DNA of 64,000 bases from Brienomyrus brachyistius (Eukaryota; Chordata; Actinopteri; Osteoglossiformes; Mormyridae): assembly GCF_023856365.1 (NCBI RefSeq), contig NC_064537.1:9774751-9838750 (forward strand), written 5' to 3'. Below are positions 11,242-22,128 of the stretch, piece by piece. A program made the position numbers and the translations under genes. The notes beneath the pieces were generated by a model. The model ran no database searches and had not been told where the DNA came from. It saw only the letters and a program-made list of their open reading frames with translations. Position 1 is the first letter of the stretch. Each line of letters starts with the position of its first letter.

Positions 11242-14200
11242 TCGAAAGGTCGCTGGTTCGAGCCTTGATAGAATTGCCACACACCCGCTGGACCTTTGAG
11301 CAAGGCCCCCAACCCCCAGAAATGCCCCAGAAAAATAGACTGGTCCTGCACCCAGACCCTGCGTTTCACCCTCAACTACATTAGTATGTCTGGAAGGAGA
11401 GCGAGATGGGATATGCAAGAAGACTCACTCCCATGTACTTGTGCAAATGGCAAATAAAGGACCACGTCATTCATTAAACATATTGTCAATATTCCGACCC
11501 CAAATATAAAGAGTGAGAAGGTACCTGAAAGTTTCTGTCAATTAACCAGTTGGTCTCAAAATCATCATCATCCTCACCAAAGGGATTAATGAGCTGTTCT
11601 GCAACCTAAGAGAGTGTCCAGATGTCTCTGTTTTAGTTTATCGGTTCATGCCGTGGGAAACCGGCAGTCTGAGTCAATGATATTTGCTCATACCTTCAGC
11701 CAACCGGCGTAGAAAAAGAACTGCAACAGGGTGAAAATTGGAATATACAGGTCGAGTTCGTGTCCTGGGTAGCCTTGGGCCGGGTCCAGGAACTGCCGAC
11801 CAACAAGGCACACTAGGAAAAACCCGTACACTGCCAGGGTGACAACCTGCAGGAAGGGAGACTCTGAGCCGGGCCGAGATTGGGAAGAAGATTCTGTTTA
11901 CACAGGGGGGGGGGGTTATATGCCTGACGAGATCCTGCAGTTAGATCAAAAAGCGTGGATGCTGTCTAAACGGGCAAAACGGTTCTAGTCAACTGAAACC
12001 GCATGGGAGTAACAGAGTTATGGGATGTCCAGGTCACCACCCAGAGGTCTTTGCTTCATTCAGAAAGTTTAGGCCATGCTAACTGTTTTTTAAGAGTCAT
12101 GTGACCAGCAGAGCTGTCCTGAGCACGCATACTGACCTGTGTGTACACCAGAGGCACACTGACCATGTCGTAGTGAAACAGCATGCTGCAGTTCCCTCTA
12201 AACGCATTGAGCTCCTGTCGAAAAGGATGTTAATTAGCGGCATCTCAGTTACTACTGGAGCACAAATCATGAACAAATACAGTCACTACTTAAGACGAAA
12301 GATGTGTAATGATTCATTACAGATGAACAGAGATGAGATGAGCTCAGTATTTCACTTCTGCCATTTATCACTTATTCCTTTAGTAGTTCATGAAGGTTTA
12401 TAGAATTAACAGATTTAGTAACAAATACAGTACTTGCTTGAGATAAAACATGTGTGACGATTCATTAATGCGATCAGTTTGTAACTAACACTTAATTTGC
12501 GGTTAATACATAAGTAATATTATTAAGCATAATATTACATTATTTGTGTCCCCTCAAGTACAGTGTTAGCAAAGCACCTGTGTTATGCTGCCATATCGGC
12601 CCTGTTCTTAAAGTCCCGCGTTTTATAGTCTCACTGATTGCGCCGTGGATCCTCAGCGGCATCTCTGTACCTCCAACAATAACTTCAGAGTGTTGTCATC
12701 TTTGATGCGGCCCTCAAAGCGAGCAACAGCTGCCAGATTGGTGAACCACACACAGGGGATCCAGTACTTATTATAAGGTGACCGGAGACCCTCAAACGTC
12801 TTCCTCTCCTCTCTGGTCATAAAGCCTAGACAAAGGATGAAGAGACGTGCTTACGCAAAAATACGTATTTTGTTCAAGAACTTAGCAGTGAATTCCAGCC
12901 AATTATCTGGGTGACCTGCAGTCTCCCCAAGGAGCACAGGCATAATAGCCCATTGCAGTGCACATGCAGAAAGGGCAATTTACAGATGCCAGTTAGCGTA
13001 ACTGAATGATTTTGGTCTACCAGAGTATAAGTGACCCCCAGCCCTGAAGGTGTGAGGCAACAGTGCTGCCCACAGAGATACATATCCATCTGTAGCAGTG
13101 TATTATTAGTATATAAATAGTTGTCATTAAACTTAAGAACAGGGCTCATCACCGTGACGAATTCTGATGGACATTTTGATCAAAATGCAATGGTTAAGCT
13201 ACCACAGAGAAGAACGTCACTGATGTCCTGATGCCACGTTTTGTCTGTGCTACGTTCCTGGCCCACCAGCTGTGTCCAACTTCAGGAGCTGCACACGTTT
13301 AAGACTGTATTCAAAGATGGTAAATGTCACGGCGACGTGGCAAACCCATGCCATATCGATGGCTCCTTCCAATACAGCCTAGAAATGTTTCATTCTTTTG
13401 CTGAGATCCCAAGATTCATTGTGTGAACATTCGAAGGCTGCAGCCCCTTAAGTGAGGGAGCCGTAGCCAATTTTAGGATGTAGCCGAGATGTTTAAAAAA
13501 TGGAGCCCGGGTATTTTTTTCTCAATCAAAACATTTTGCCCAGAACACAGACACGTTTGCCAAGGACACAATTTTCCATATACAGACAGGTTGACGGTCC
13601 TACTTAAGAACAAATACAGATGTAGTTATTTCTAGTGATGTTTCCAGAAAGTATAAATCCAGACCAAGGTTTTGTTTCAACCAACCAGTTGAGTATAATC
13701 TGAGGGTAATTCTCATGAAATCTTGGTTTGAAAGATTTCAAACATGAAGTATTTAAAAAGACTTGCATCAACATATTTCTTTTTTTAGCCATTAATAACC
13801 AAGTCTGAAGTGTCTGTAAGGATAAATTTAAAGTCATTTACAGAAAATTTAACATGTTTTTTTAACATTTCCCAAAACAAGTCTTTAAAAAGCCCGTAGG
13901 TGTGCATGTGCATGCGGCAACCTCTTTGCCGAGAAGATTGACAGAATCTGTCAGACATTCTCTCCCTCATCCACTACACTACACACTAAGGATTTCCCTC
14001 CCCCCTCACTGGCCCAGTTTTCCGGTCTTACGGCAGATGAGATCATGAAAGTCATCTCATCTTCCAACCCTACCACCTGCCCACTTGATCCAATCCCTTC
14101 TGCATTATTTCAGACAATCGCTCTAGACCTTCTCCCCTTCATCACGACTATCATTAATGGCTCCATAACCTCCGGTCATGTACCAACAGCATTCAAAATA

Positions 14201-17200
14201 GCCAGGGTCATTCCCATCCTAAAAAAACCCACTCTAAATCCCTCAGACACTTGCAGCTACCGACCAGTATCGCTTCTTTCCTTCCTTTCAAAAATCCTCG
14301 AACGTACAGTCTACAACCAGCTTTCTCTCTATCTCTCTCAGAACAACCTCCAGGATCCTAATCAGTCTGGCTTTAAAGCAGCTCACTCTACAGAGACTGC
14401 CCTCTTAGCAGTCACTGAGAAGCTACATGCTGCCAGATCAGCCAAACTGTCATCTGTCCTCATCCTTCTTGACCTATCAGCAGCATTTGACACGGTCAAC
14501 CACAAAACTCTCCTATCCATCCTTAGGAGTCTTGGCATTGGTGGCCTGGCCTGGCGCTGGCTGGCTTCCTACCTAGAAGGCCGAACATACCAAGTGACAT
14601 GGAATGGATCCACATCTACTCCACGTTGTCTTTCCACCGGTGTCCCTCAGGGCTCGGTTCTTGGCCCTCTCCTATTCTCCCTCTACACTAAATCTCTTGG
14701 CGAAGTTATATCCTCACATGGCTTCTCCTACCACTGCTATGCCGATGACACTCAACTCATCCTCTCCTTCCCTCCCTCAGACACTCATGTCTCCACTAAG
14801 ATCTCTACATGCTTGGCAGACATCTCATCTTGGATAACCACTCACCAGCTAAAACTCAACACTAGTAAAACTGAGCTGCTTTACATCCCGGCTGACTCAT
14901 CCCCCCTCCAGGACCTTGCGATCTCTTTCGACAACTCCCTGATCCGTCCTTCGGTTTCTGCTAGAAACCTTGGAGTTACCATAGATGATCGGTTGTCATT
15001 TTCCTCACATATCGCCAGTCTTTCTCGCTCTTGTCGGTTTCTCCTCTTTAACATCAGGAGGATACGTCCATTTCTTTCCACTCAGGCTACCCAGATACTC
15101 GTCCAGTCCCTCGTCATCTCACGCCTTGACTACTGTAACTCGCTTCTAGCGGGTTTACCACTGAGCGCCATCCGTCCCCTCCAACTGATTCAGAATGCAG
15201 CTGCTCGTCTTGTTTTCAACCTTCCCAAGTTCTCCCACACCACTCCTTTGCTGCGCTCCCTCCACTGGCTTCCTGTAGCTGCACGCATCAGATTCAAAAC
15301 ACTGATGCTGGCATACAAAGCCAAAAATTCTCTGGCACCATCCTACCTAAAGGACCTCATCACACCACGCTCTGCACCATGATCTCTCCGATCCTCCAGC
15401 ACTGCTCGACTGGTCCCTCCTCCCCTCAAGGCACAAGGAAGACACGCATCTCGGCTCTTCTCTGTCCTGGCACCTAATTGGTGGAATGAACTCCCCCTAG
15501 ATGTCCGAACAGCTGAATCCTTGACTGTCTTCAAGCGACGACTCAAAACATTTCTTTTTCAGAAATACTTGACGTAGAACTTCTATATTCTTTCTCGACT
15601 CTTATTCTGGTGTGTTTAAAAAAAAAAAAAAAAATTCTGCACTACTCAATGGAGTTCTCAGAGATAGTATTCATAGCTTGGGTCCTTATTGAGCTAGCAT
15701 CGGAAATTCATTGCAGAGTCTCAAAGCACTTATGTAAGTCGCTCTGGCTAAGGGCGTCTGCCAAATCCTGTAAATGTAAATGTAAATGTAAATGTGTGAG
15801 TGAATGGTGTGTGAGTGTGCCCTGCGATAGGCTGGCCCCCCATCCTGGGTTGTTCCCTGCCTCGTGCCCATTGCTTCCGGGATAAGCTCCGGACCCCCCG
15901 CGACCCAGTAGGATAAGCGGTTTGGAAAATGGATGGATGGATGGAAGTCTTTAAAAATGGCTTTACCGCATCAGTCTGAAAACATCAAGACCATTAAGAG
16001 AGCCGATACATTTTCACATTTTTAAAAATTGCTTATTGACAGTCATGCTCATTAACAGTCATGCTGAGTTACTTGAAACTCTGAAATAATGTAAATTTTT
16101 AAATTAACATTTTTATTTGATTTTCACTGATTTCTGTCATTACTGCAACACTTTCTACAACCTAATATTTTTCGTATTTCACTGAAACATATATTTTTTA
16201 AATAATGTGGCAAACCTGTAGGAATACAGCGTATAGATTCTGCACATGCATTTAAGAGCAAATTACTATTGTTTGATTTATTAAACTATCTTTAAATGGA
16301 CACGGTTGTGGTAATGATGCAGATGTTTCGGGAATGATGCTGATGAGAATCACAGACTCTGTGACCATGGGTTTTAGACCCAACTGGCTGATTGAAACAA
16401 AACCTTGGTCTGGATTTATACTTTCTGAACCTGAACTTTCCACCTCTGATTATTTAATGGCATGTGTCGTAACACCAGATGTATGTGATATTTTTTAAGG
16501 AGAAAAACTCCAGAATTTGTCAATTAATAGATTAAAGCCTATCCATCCATCCATCCATCCATACATACATCCATCGTTAAAATGAAGTCAAGCATTTGTC
16601 CACATTTTAACGCTTATTGAGATAACAAATAGAAGGTGGTGAGTTGGGCTACCGGCTTCTACAACGTGATCCATGGTCGGGAAGCGCTTGAAGACGGCGG
16701 TGCTGACTGAGCGCAGGATGAGCAGCGAGGACAGGCTGGTATAGCGCATCATTGTGCGTCGAAGAAGGCGGCCCCGCTCATCGCAGCCCTGCAGCCCCCC
16801 CGACAGAGCGCACATGAGTCGGTCGGGCAGCGGGATACAGGTGTACTGACTCCACCACCGGTTCACCACGAGTGTCACATAGAAACCTGCATGGCAGAAG
16901 CGCAGAGGAAAATCGGCATTCATCATACACGCGCTACTCTGCCCAGTTTAAACACCGGTACTTACCCTACCTAACACAAAAGACATGGGGATCAGGCTGG
17001 CGTAGTGGTTGCAATAGATTGCAAGTTTTTCAAAGTACCTCTTCTGGTCCTCCAGGAGAAATAATCTGAGCAGGGATGCGAAAAATGACATGTGTCACTG
17101 GGACACTCCTGCTGCAACCTACAAACTGCCGACAAACTACTGCAGTCACGCAGCCTTTAAGTTGCTCACTCTTCTTTTATGGTGCATAAAAATATCACAT

Positions 17201-17523
17201 ATATGTCACTACATTTTTAATTGAATCCGTACTTTAATAATCAATTCTGGCTTATGCAGTGTAGCCTTATTACTTCAACTTTTAAGCATCAAACCCAGAA
17301 GAGGATAATCCAAGAATGACAATAATATTGAAAGTATTATTATTGTTATCAGGCAACAAAATGCCACCCACCTGTAAGTGATGCTGATGGCTGTGTACAC
17401 TGTAAAAAACCCAAAGAGCTCCTTGTACAAAACCTTGTATATGCTTCCTTTCCAGGCTAGAAGGAGCTTGGAGAAGCCGCAGAAGCGAGCGTTGGCTACT
17501 AGGGCCGTGTAGGTGACCGTCAT
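9949..17523 (-). CDS. best2: Bestrophin-2, Ca2+-activated chloride channel
   Basis: Bestrophins are pentameric plasma-membrane anion channels gated by Ca2+. Nine coding exons join in phase (high to low): 17523-17372, 17065-16971, 16886-16653, 12825-12671, 12214-12137, 11846-11694, 11605-11525, 11089-10935, 10726-9949, giving about 626 aa. Exon sizes 152, 95, 234, 155, 78, 153 and 81 match the bestrophin family. It starts [20 protein letters not shown] and keeps the neck/pore segment [14 protein letters not shown], the RWW motif and the acidic Ca2+ clasp [12 protein letters not shown]. The last exon codes a 258-residue low-complexity tail, longer than in human BEST2 (509 aa). A noncoding 5' exon part runs 17524-17547, after acceptor CTCCCACAG. 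Intron 4 holds a LINE nest and intron 1 a Tc1 relic. Position between HOOK2 and GET3 supports BEST2 over BEST1/3/4. Confidence 0.95.
11179..11400 (+). mobile_element. tRNA-derived SINE with (TG)n inside the head
   Basis: A B-box-like GGTTCGAGCC near 11262 and an upstream A-box-like stretch (GCAGGTTAAGC, 11197-11207) resemble a tRNA head, but the region between is expanded to TG repeats (11214-11240). The tail includes GAGCAAGGCCCCCAAC, common in fish SINEs. It sits in best2 intron 8. Ends are approximate. Confidence 0.6.
12893..13080 (-). mobile_element. Decayed SINE fragment
   Basis: Fragments such as GTGTGAGGCAACAGTGCTGCC and the row of weakly matching stretches before it resemble the complete SINE at 40718-41071 in the same orientation, with many substitutions and gaps. 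Old copy in best2 intron 4. Confidence 0.5.
13641..13693 (+). repeat. Left half of a fold-back element
   Basis: Matches the left arm of the complete fold-back element at 39899-40060 (TCCAGA..AAGTA..AAATC.CA..CCAAG and TTTCAACCAACCAG). The complementary arm is at 16381-16448, facing inward. Confidence 0.6.
13879..15957 (+). mobile_element. 5'-truncated SINE with 13-bp target duplication, split by a LINE
   Basis: The 13-mer AAGTCTTTAAAAA occurs perfectly at 13879-13891 and 15945-15957. Between the two lie the two pieces of one SINE: CCCGTAGGTGTGCATGTG (13893-13910) and the rest from about 15793 to a (GGAT)n tail ending 15944. The intact relative at 40718-41071 (minus) shows these pieces are adjacent in the SINE. 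The LINE at 13911-15792 separates them. The SINE copy itself starts internally, as expected of LINE-driven retrotransposition. Confidence 0.85.
13911..15792 (+). mobile_element. L2-clade LINE, 5'-truncated, reverse transcriptase ORF
   Basis: An open frame runs from about 13912 through 15379 and codes the reverse transcriptase of an L2-type non-LTR element: motif [11 protein letters not shown], motif [11 protein letters not shown], catalytic YADD at 14738-14749, and C-terminal [12 protein letters not shown]. The only break I see is a TGA at 15380-15382 (a CGA-to-TGA change would explain it); the same frame then continues to 15577. The endonuclease domain is missing by 5' truncation. The 3' end has GTAAGTCGCTCTGGCTAAGG and (TGTAAA)n, typical of fish L2 tails. 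It lies sense to + and antisense to best2, in best2 intron 4. It looks recent. Confidence 0.9.
16381..16448 (-). repeat. Right half of a fold-back element
   Basis: Matches the right arm of the complete copy at 39899-40060 (GGTCTGGATTT.TACTT and a terminal CCACCTCTG). It is the inverted partner of 13641-13693, with the retroelement nest between them. Confidence 0.6.
16543..16574. repeat. (ATCC)n microsatellite
   Basis: Short ATCC/ATAC repeat in best2 intron 4; such tracts are the tails of the local SINE family, so this may be a SINE remnant. Confidence 0.8.
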
Positions 17524-18216
17524 GGTGCGCAGAGGAAGGAGGTGGGGCTGTGGGAGACGACGGCACTCGAACTTTTACTGGCTGGAAATGAATCGCGATG
17601 TCAGTACAAAAATACACCGACAACATAAGCAATGGTAGCTTTTAAACGGACCTGCCTCCACGTTTTAGTTCCTGTGTTGATTTCCCTGGAACTGAAAAAA
17701 CACGTTAACACGGGTTTTTAAGATGTACAGCCCACAAATTCACAAATAAGCCTAAAGATTATTTATACAGTTACCCATGAATAATTAAATCTGAACTATA
17801 TACGTGAACATTACGATTATCAATATAACAATAATGCAAACCGCATACACGGTCCCCTACGGTACTAAACCCAATATGAGATTGTCTGCAAATAAATTAT
17901 TAATTTTACAAGTACCAGAAATGATTTTATCTACCGAATGCTTTCATTTCCCTAGTTCGGTAGTCAACTTCTGTTGTTGGCAAAAAAAATTCAAAAATAC
18001 TGCAATTGTTTGACCTGAATCACTGATCCAAATATCCAATCTGTATCTTGGCTGCGTACCAGAGGACTGATTTAAGCACAAGAAAGTTGTGTGTGTGCAT
18101 GTGTGAGTGGGAGAGAGTGAGACATAGAGAGAGGGAAAGAAGGAAAGGAGATTGGGAAGGGGTGGTAAGCTGGGGTCTTGGACCTTTATAATACTTAGAG
18201 GTACAACTGTGTGTAT

Positions 18217-18218
<2 letters not shown>

Positions 18219-18247
<29 letters not shown>

Positions 18248-18250
18248 CGT
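18219..18250. repeat. (TG)n(CG)n microsatellite
   Basis: Alternating purine-pyrimidine tract just left of the Tc1-like element. Confidence 0.95.
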
Positions 18251-18258
18251 GCGCATGC

Positions 18259-20310
18259 ACGACCCCATTTCCAAAAAAGTTGGGACGCTGTGTAAAATGT
18301 AAATAAAAATAGAATGTAATGATTTGTAAATCATATAAACCCATATCTAATTGAAAACAGAACGAAAGCAACTAATCAAATGTGAAACTGAGGAAAACTG
18401 TATTGTTTTTGGAGAAATATATGCTCGATTTGAATTTGATACCAGCGACACGTTTCAAAAAAAGTTGGGATGGGGCAGCTAAAGATTGGAAAAGTTGGTG
18501 GAAAAAAAAAAAAAAAACACCTAATTGAATATCTCACGGCTAATTACGGTAATTGGCAATAGCTCCGTAAGCTGATTGGGTATAAAAGCCTCCCAGAGAG
18601 GCCAAGTCTGTGTTTAGTGAAGATGGGAAGTTCACCACTCTGCAAAAAAAAAAAAAAAAAAAAAAACTGCGTGGGAAAACAGTGTAAGAGCAGTGCAAGA
18701 ATTTAAGAATAACGTCGCTCAACGTGATGTTGCAAACAGTTAAAGAATTTCATCATGTACGGTACATAATGTCATTAAAATATTCAGAGAATTTAGAGAA
18801 GTTTCTGTACGCAAGGGACAAGGCCAAAAACCAATATTGGATAGCTGTAATCTTTGAGTCCTCAGACAGCACTGCGTTAAATACAGACACAATTCTATAG
18901 TAGAAATCACTGCCTGGGCTCAGGAACACTTCCCAGAAACCATTGTCTGTGAACACAGTGCAAACACAAAAGACATGGGGATCAGGCTGGCGTAGTGGTT
19001 GCAATAGATTGCGAGTTACTCAAAGTTCCTCTTCTGGTCCTCCAGGAGAAATAATCTGAGCAGGGATGCGATAAATGACATGTGTCACTGGGACACTCCT
19101 GCTGCAACCTACAAACTGCCGACAAACTACTGCAGTCACGCAGCCTTTAAGTTGCTCACTCTTCTTTTATGGTGCATAAAAATATCACATATATGTCACT
19201 ACATTTTTAATTGAATCCATACTTTAATAATCAATTCTGGCTTATGCAGTGTAGCCTTATTACTTCAACTTTTAAGCATCAAACCCAGAAGAGGATAATC
19301 CAAGAATGACAATAATATTGAAATTATTATTATCGTTATCAGGCAACAAAATGCCACCCACCTGTAAGTGATGCTGTTGGCTGTGTACACTGTAAAAAAA
19401 ACCCAAAGAGCTCCTTGTACAAAACCTTGTATATGCTTCCTTTCCAGGCTAGAAGGAGCTTGGAGAAGCCGCAGAATTGAGCGTCGGCCACTTCCACAAA
19501 TACAGGATGAAAATCTACCATGCAGAGAAGAAACCATATCTAAACATGATCCAGGAGCACCACCGACCTCTCAGACCCTGAGCTCATTTAAGATGGACTG
19601 AGGCCTGTGGTCTGATGAACCAAAATTTCAAGTTCATTTTTGAAATCATGGACGATGCATCCACCGGGCTAAAGAGGAGAGGGACCATCCAGCTTCTTCT
19701 CAGAGGACAGTTCAGAAACCAGCATCCGTGACGGTTTGGGGGCGCATTAGTGCCCACGGCTTGGGTAGCTTTCACACCTAGGAAGGCACCATTAATGCTG
19801 AGGGATCTATACAGGTTTTGGAGAAACAGATGCTGCCACCCAGACGATGTCTTTTCCAGAGAAGGCCTCGTGTATTCCAGCAAAACAATGCCAAGCTTCA
19901 TCCTGAGCCTGATACAATAGCATGGCTCCGTGAGTCCGGGTGCCCGGCTGGCCTGACTGCAGCCAAGACCCGTCACCCACTGAAAATATTTGGCACATCA
20001 TGAAATGGAAAAAAAAAAATGATAAAGGGGGCCTTGACCTGCTGAGGAGGAAAAATCATGTATCAGGCAAGAATGCTGTTGAGGACAGATGATGTGACAC
20101 AGCAGTCAACAGGCTCCTGTCCCAACTTTCTTGAAATATGTTGGTGGCATCAAATTTAAATTGAGCATATATTTGTTATGAAAAATACAATTACAACATT
20201 TGATATGTCTTCTATTTTCTGTTAAATACGGCTTTAAATGATGTGTGAATCACTGCATTGTTTTTTTTAACATTTTACAGAGTCTCAATTTTTTTTGGAA
20301 ATGGGGTTTT
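18259..20310 (+). mobile_element. Decayed Tc1-like DNA transposon carrying a host-gene insert
   Basis: Terminal inverted repeats: CCCCATTTCCAAAAAAGTTG at the left (18264 on) and its complement AATTTTTTTTGGAAATGGGG at the right (20287-20306). Between them are recognisable transposase parts with many stops: a helix-turn-helix-like stretch (VHNVIKIFREFREV, about 18750-18810) and, after 19490, the catalytic region with a DNAK-like FQQNNAKLH motif and VWGRISAHGLG-type sequence. Without the 0.53-kb insert at 18963-19490 the element is about 1.5 kb, normal for Tc1 relatives. It lies in the best2 5' intron. No active transposase is possible. Confidence 0.85.
18963..19490 (-). pseudogene. Duplicated best2 exon 3-intron 2-exon 2 fragment inside the Tc1 relic
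   Basis: Bases 18963-19490 match 16973-17497 at about 97% by eye, same orientation. The source segment holds best2 exon 3 except its last 2 nt, all of intron 2, and exon 2 except its first ~26 coding nt. The flanking sequence at both ends is Tc1 transposase sequence (GTGAACACAGTG left, CCACAAATACAGG-like right). The exon 2 copy has two extra A at 19394-19401 (8 instead of 6), a frameshift; the exon 3 copy lacks its donor. It is therefore a nonfunctional fragment, though one acceptor and one donor survive. Confidence 0.9.
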
Positions 20311-20639
20311 ATGAATGTCTATATATATTACCGGGTACTGACGTGTTTGGGTACTTGGACAACTTTATGACATAAATCAGTATACAGTAGCCTACGTTAA
20401 AAATTGAATTTATTTTATATGGCATTTCATTACAAGTCCCAATTATATGACAGCCCACACGGGTATGATGGGATCGCTCGCCTTAATTATACCGTTTTAC
20501 GAATTAATGTTTTATTTCATCATTTCGGGTCATAATACTCATTGGGGTTCAGAGGTTGAGAAGTCACGGGTGCATTAAGAGTAATTACCGCGACGGAAGA
20601 AAACGACAACTGAAGTATAACAAACATGCAAAGGAGGAT

Positions 20640-21260
20640 TAAACCACATAAATGAGGCGATTCACTGGGCAGAAACATCCCGGCGTTTCCTTTAAAGCGG
20701 GCGGATCGCCTCGGAGCTCGTTAGCGCTGCCTCCCACTGCTCCAGCCTGCCGGGGCGCCCTGCCTTCGCCATCCTAATAACCGCAAACGACAGACTGCAG
20801 CAAAAAAAAAAAAAAAGAAAATACACGCATGATCACTACATCCACATGGGAAAATAATTAACCAACACCAGCTTAAACGTAAATGCCAGCGCATAATGTT
20901 TAAGTGAAGATCAATCCCGCCTGAGATCCATCTAAAGCACACATACGCCGCACAGTTCTATTCCCAGTACTTTACACTTTCCCCACTAAAGATCCGACAT
21001 AATCCACTGTATAAGCTCGGCGGGGACGCTTGTTTGTTCAGGTTGTTAAGCATGGATAAAAGTCTCCCGCTAATTTGGAGCTTGTCACTGTAAATCTGCG
21101 GGTCACCGCGCCGCGTCCCGCAGCGCCGGCTGGCCCGCGCGTCGGAGGAAGCGAAGCCGCCCCGCCGCACGTCTGCTCGGTCCGTCTGGCCGCCTTGCCG
21201 CACGACTCTCCGGGAGGACGGAGCCGGTTATGTTACACCGCCGGGAACCGCGACGAGGGG
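20640..21260 (-). promoter_or_regulatory. CpG-rich region, probable best2 promoter/first exon
   Basis: After long A/T-rich sequence the base composition becomes GC- and CpG-rich, strongest at 21100-21250. Because best2 needs a noncoding first exon upstream of the acceptor at 17547, this is the likely start region. I cannot define the exon or donor from sequence alone; the region also borders the get3 3' end. Confidence 0.4.
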
Positions 21261-21269
21261 ATCCAAGGA

Positions 21270-21790
21270 AGACAGGACGGCAACACCCAACTCACTGTTC
21301 CCGACATCATGCAATTTTTGATTTTCGCAACATTCATCATTCAGTTGATGCAATAAAACCACTTAAAAAGAAATTCACATGAAATCGTTTACAAAGAATT
21401 ACCACCCGTCTTCACCAATCGACAATGTCTGTTAGAGTTTAATGTCAGTGATCACCAGCGTCTGACCTCTGCACCAGCTGCTTTCACCAACAATTTTTTT
21501 ATTTGTTCATAAAAACAACCAACTTCTCAAAAGCAAACCAGGGGAATGAGACCATATGAAGGGGGACACAGGGTTGCAGAACACAAACCTGAACGGCAAA
21601 CTCCGTGAATTTTTTTTTTTTTACCAAGTTTTGATATATATCAGAACAGCTACTGACAATGAGATAAAAAGGGACATTAACGAAACCATAATACCGCTCC
21701 TTCTTAGCTGTTGGTCATTAGTGGCGTTTCCTACATTTTTTTTTTTTTTGCTATAAGACTACATACACTGGATGACCACAATTCAGTGCT
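21270..21790. other. Spacer between best2 5' region and get3 3' end
   Basis: A/T-rich with T-runs (21609-21621, 21737-21749). I see no gene. The get3 3' UTR probably begins near 21790 and continues to 22128. Confidence 0.5.
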
Positions 21791-21795
21791 TTATT
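21790..21795 (-). terminator. get3 poly(A) signal candidate
   Basis: TTTATT on + (AATAAA on minus), about 335 nt past the get3 stop; a plausible 3' UTR end. Confidence 0.5.
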
Positions 21796-22128
21796 CTTCC
21801 AAAACTTTAAACAACCACTTAAAATAAATAAATTAATCTTAGTAGGAACATAAGTTAGTTTGATTTTGACAACAGAAAGATTTAATACTTAGTACTTAAA
21901 ACATTTCTCAGCTGTGCTTAAGAAAGGTCACTTGGATACTGTATGGAAACTGATACTTATTCCCCAGATATATAGGACGAGAGGCCAGTGAGAAACAAGG
22001 TGTATGAAGAAAGAAGTTCCAGTGAACATGCAATCCAACAGTCTCTCTCCTTGGTAGATCTCGCCTGGGTTTCGGTCTGAGAGACACGATTTTCTCCATT
22101 CTCTTGGTCACACGGCCGCAGAGGTGAG

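Noticed and set aside
18540..19976. Several open frames suggesting genes between best2 and get3
   Set aside because: They fall on the Tc1 relic and the copied best2 fragment; stops and frameshifts are frequent.
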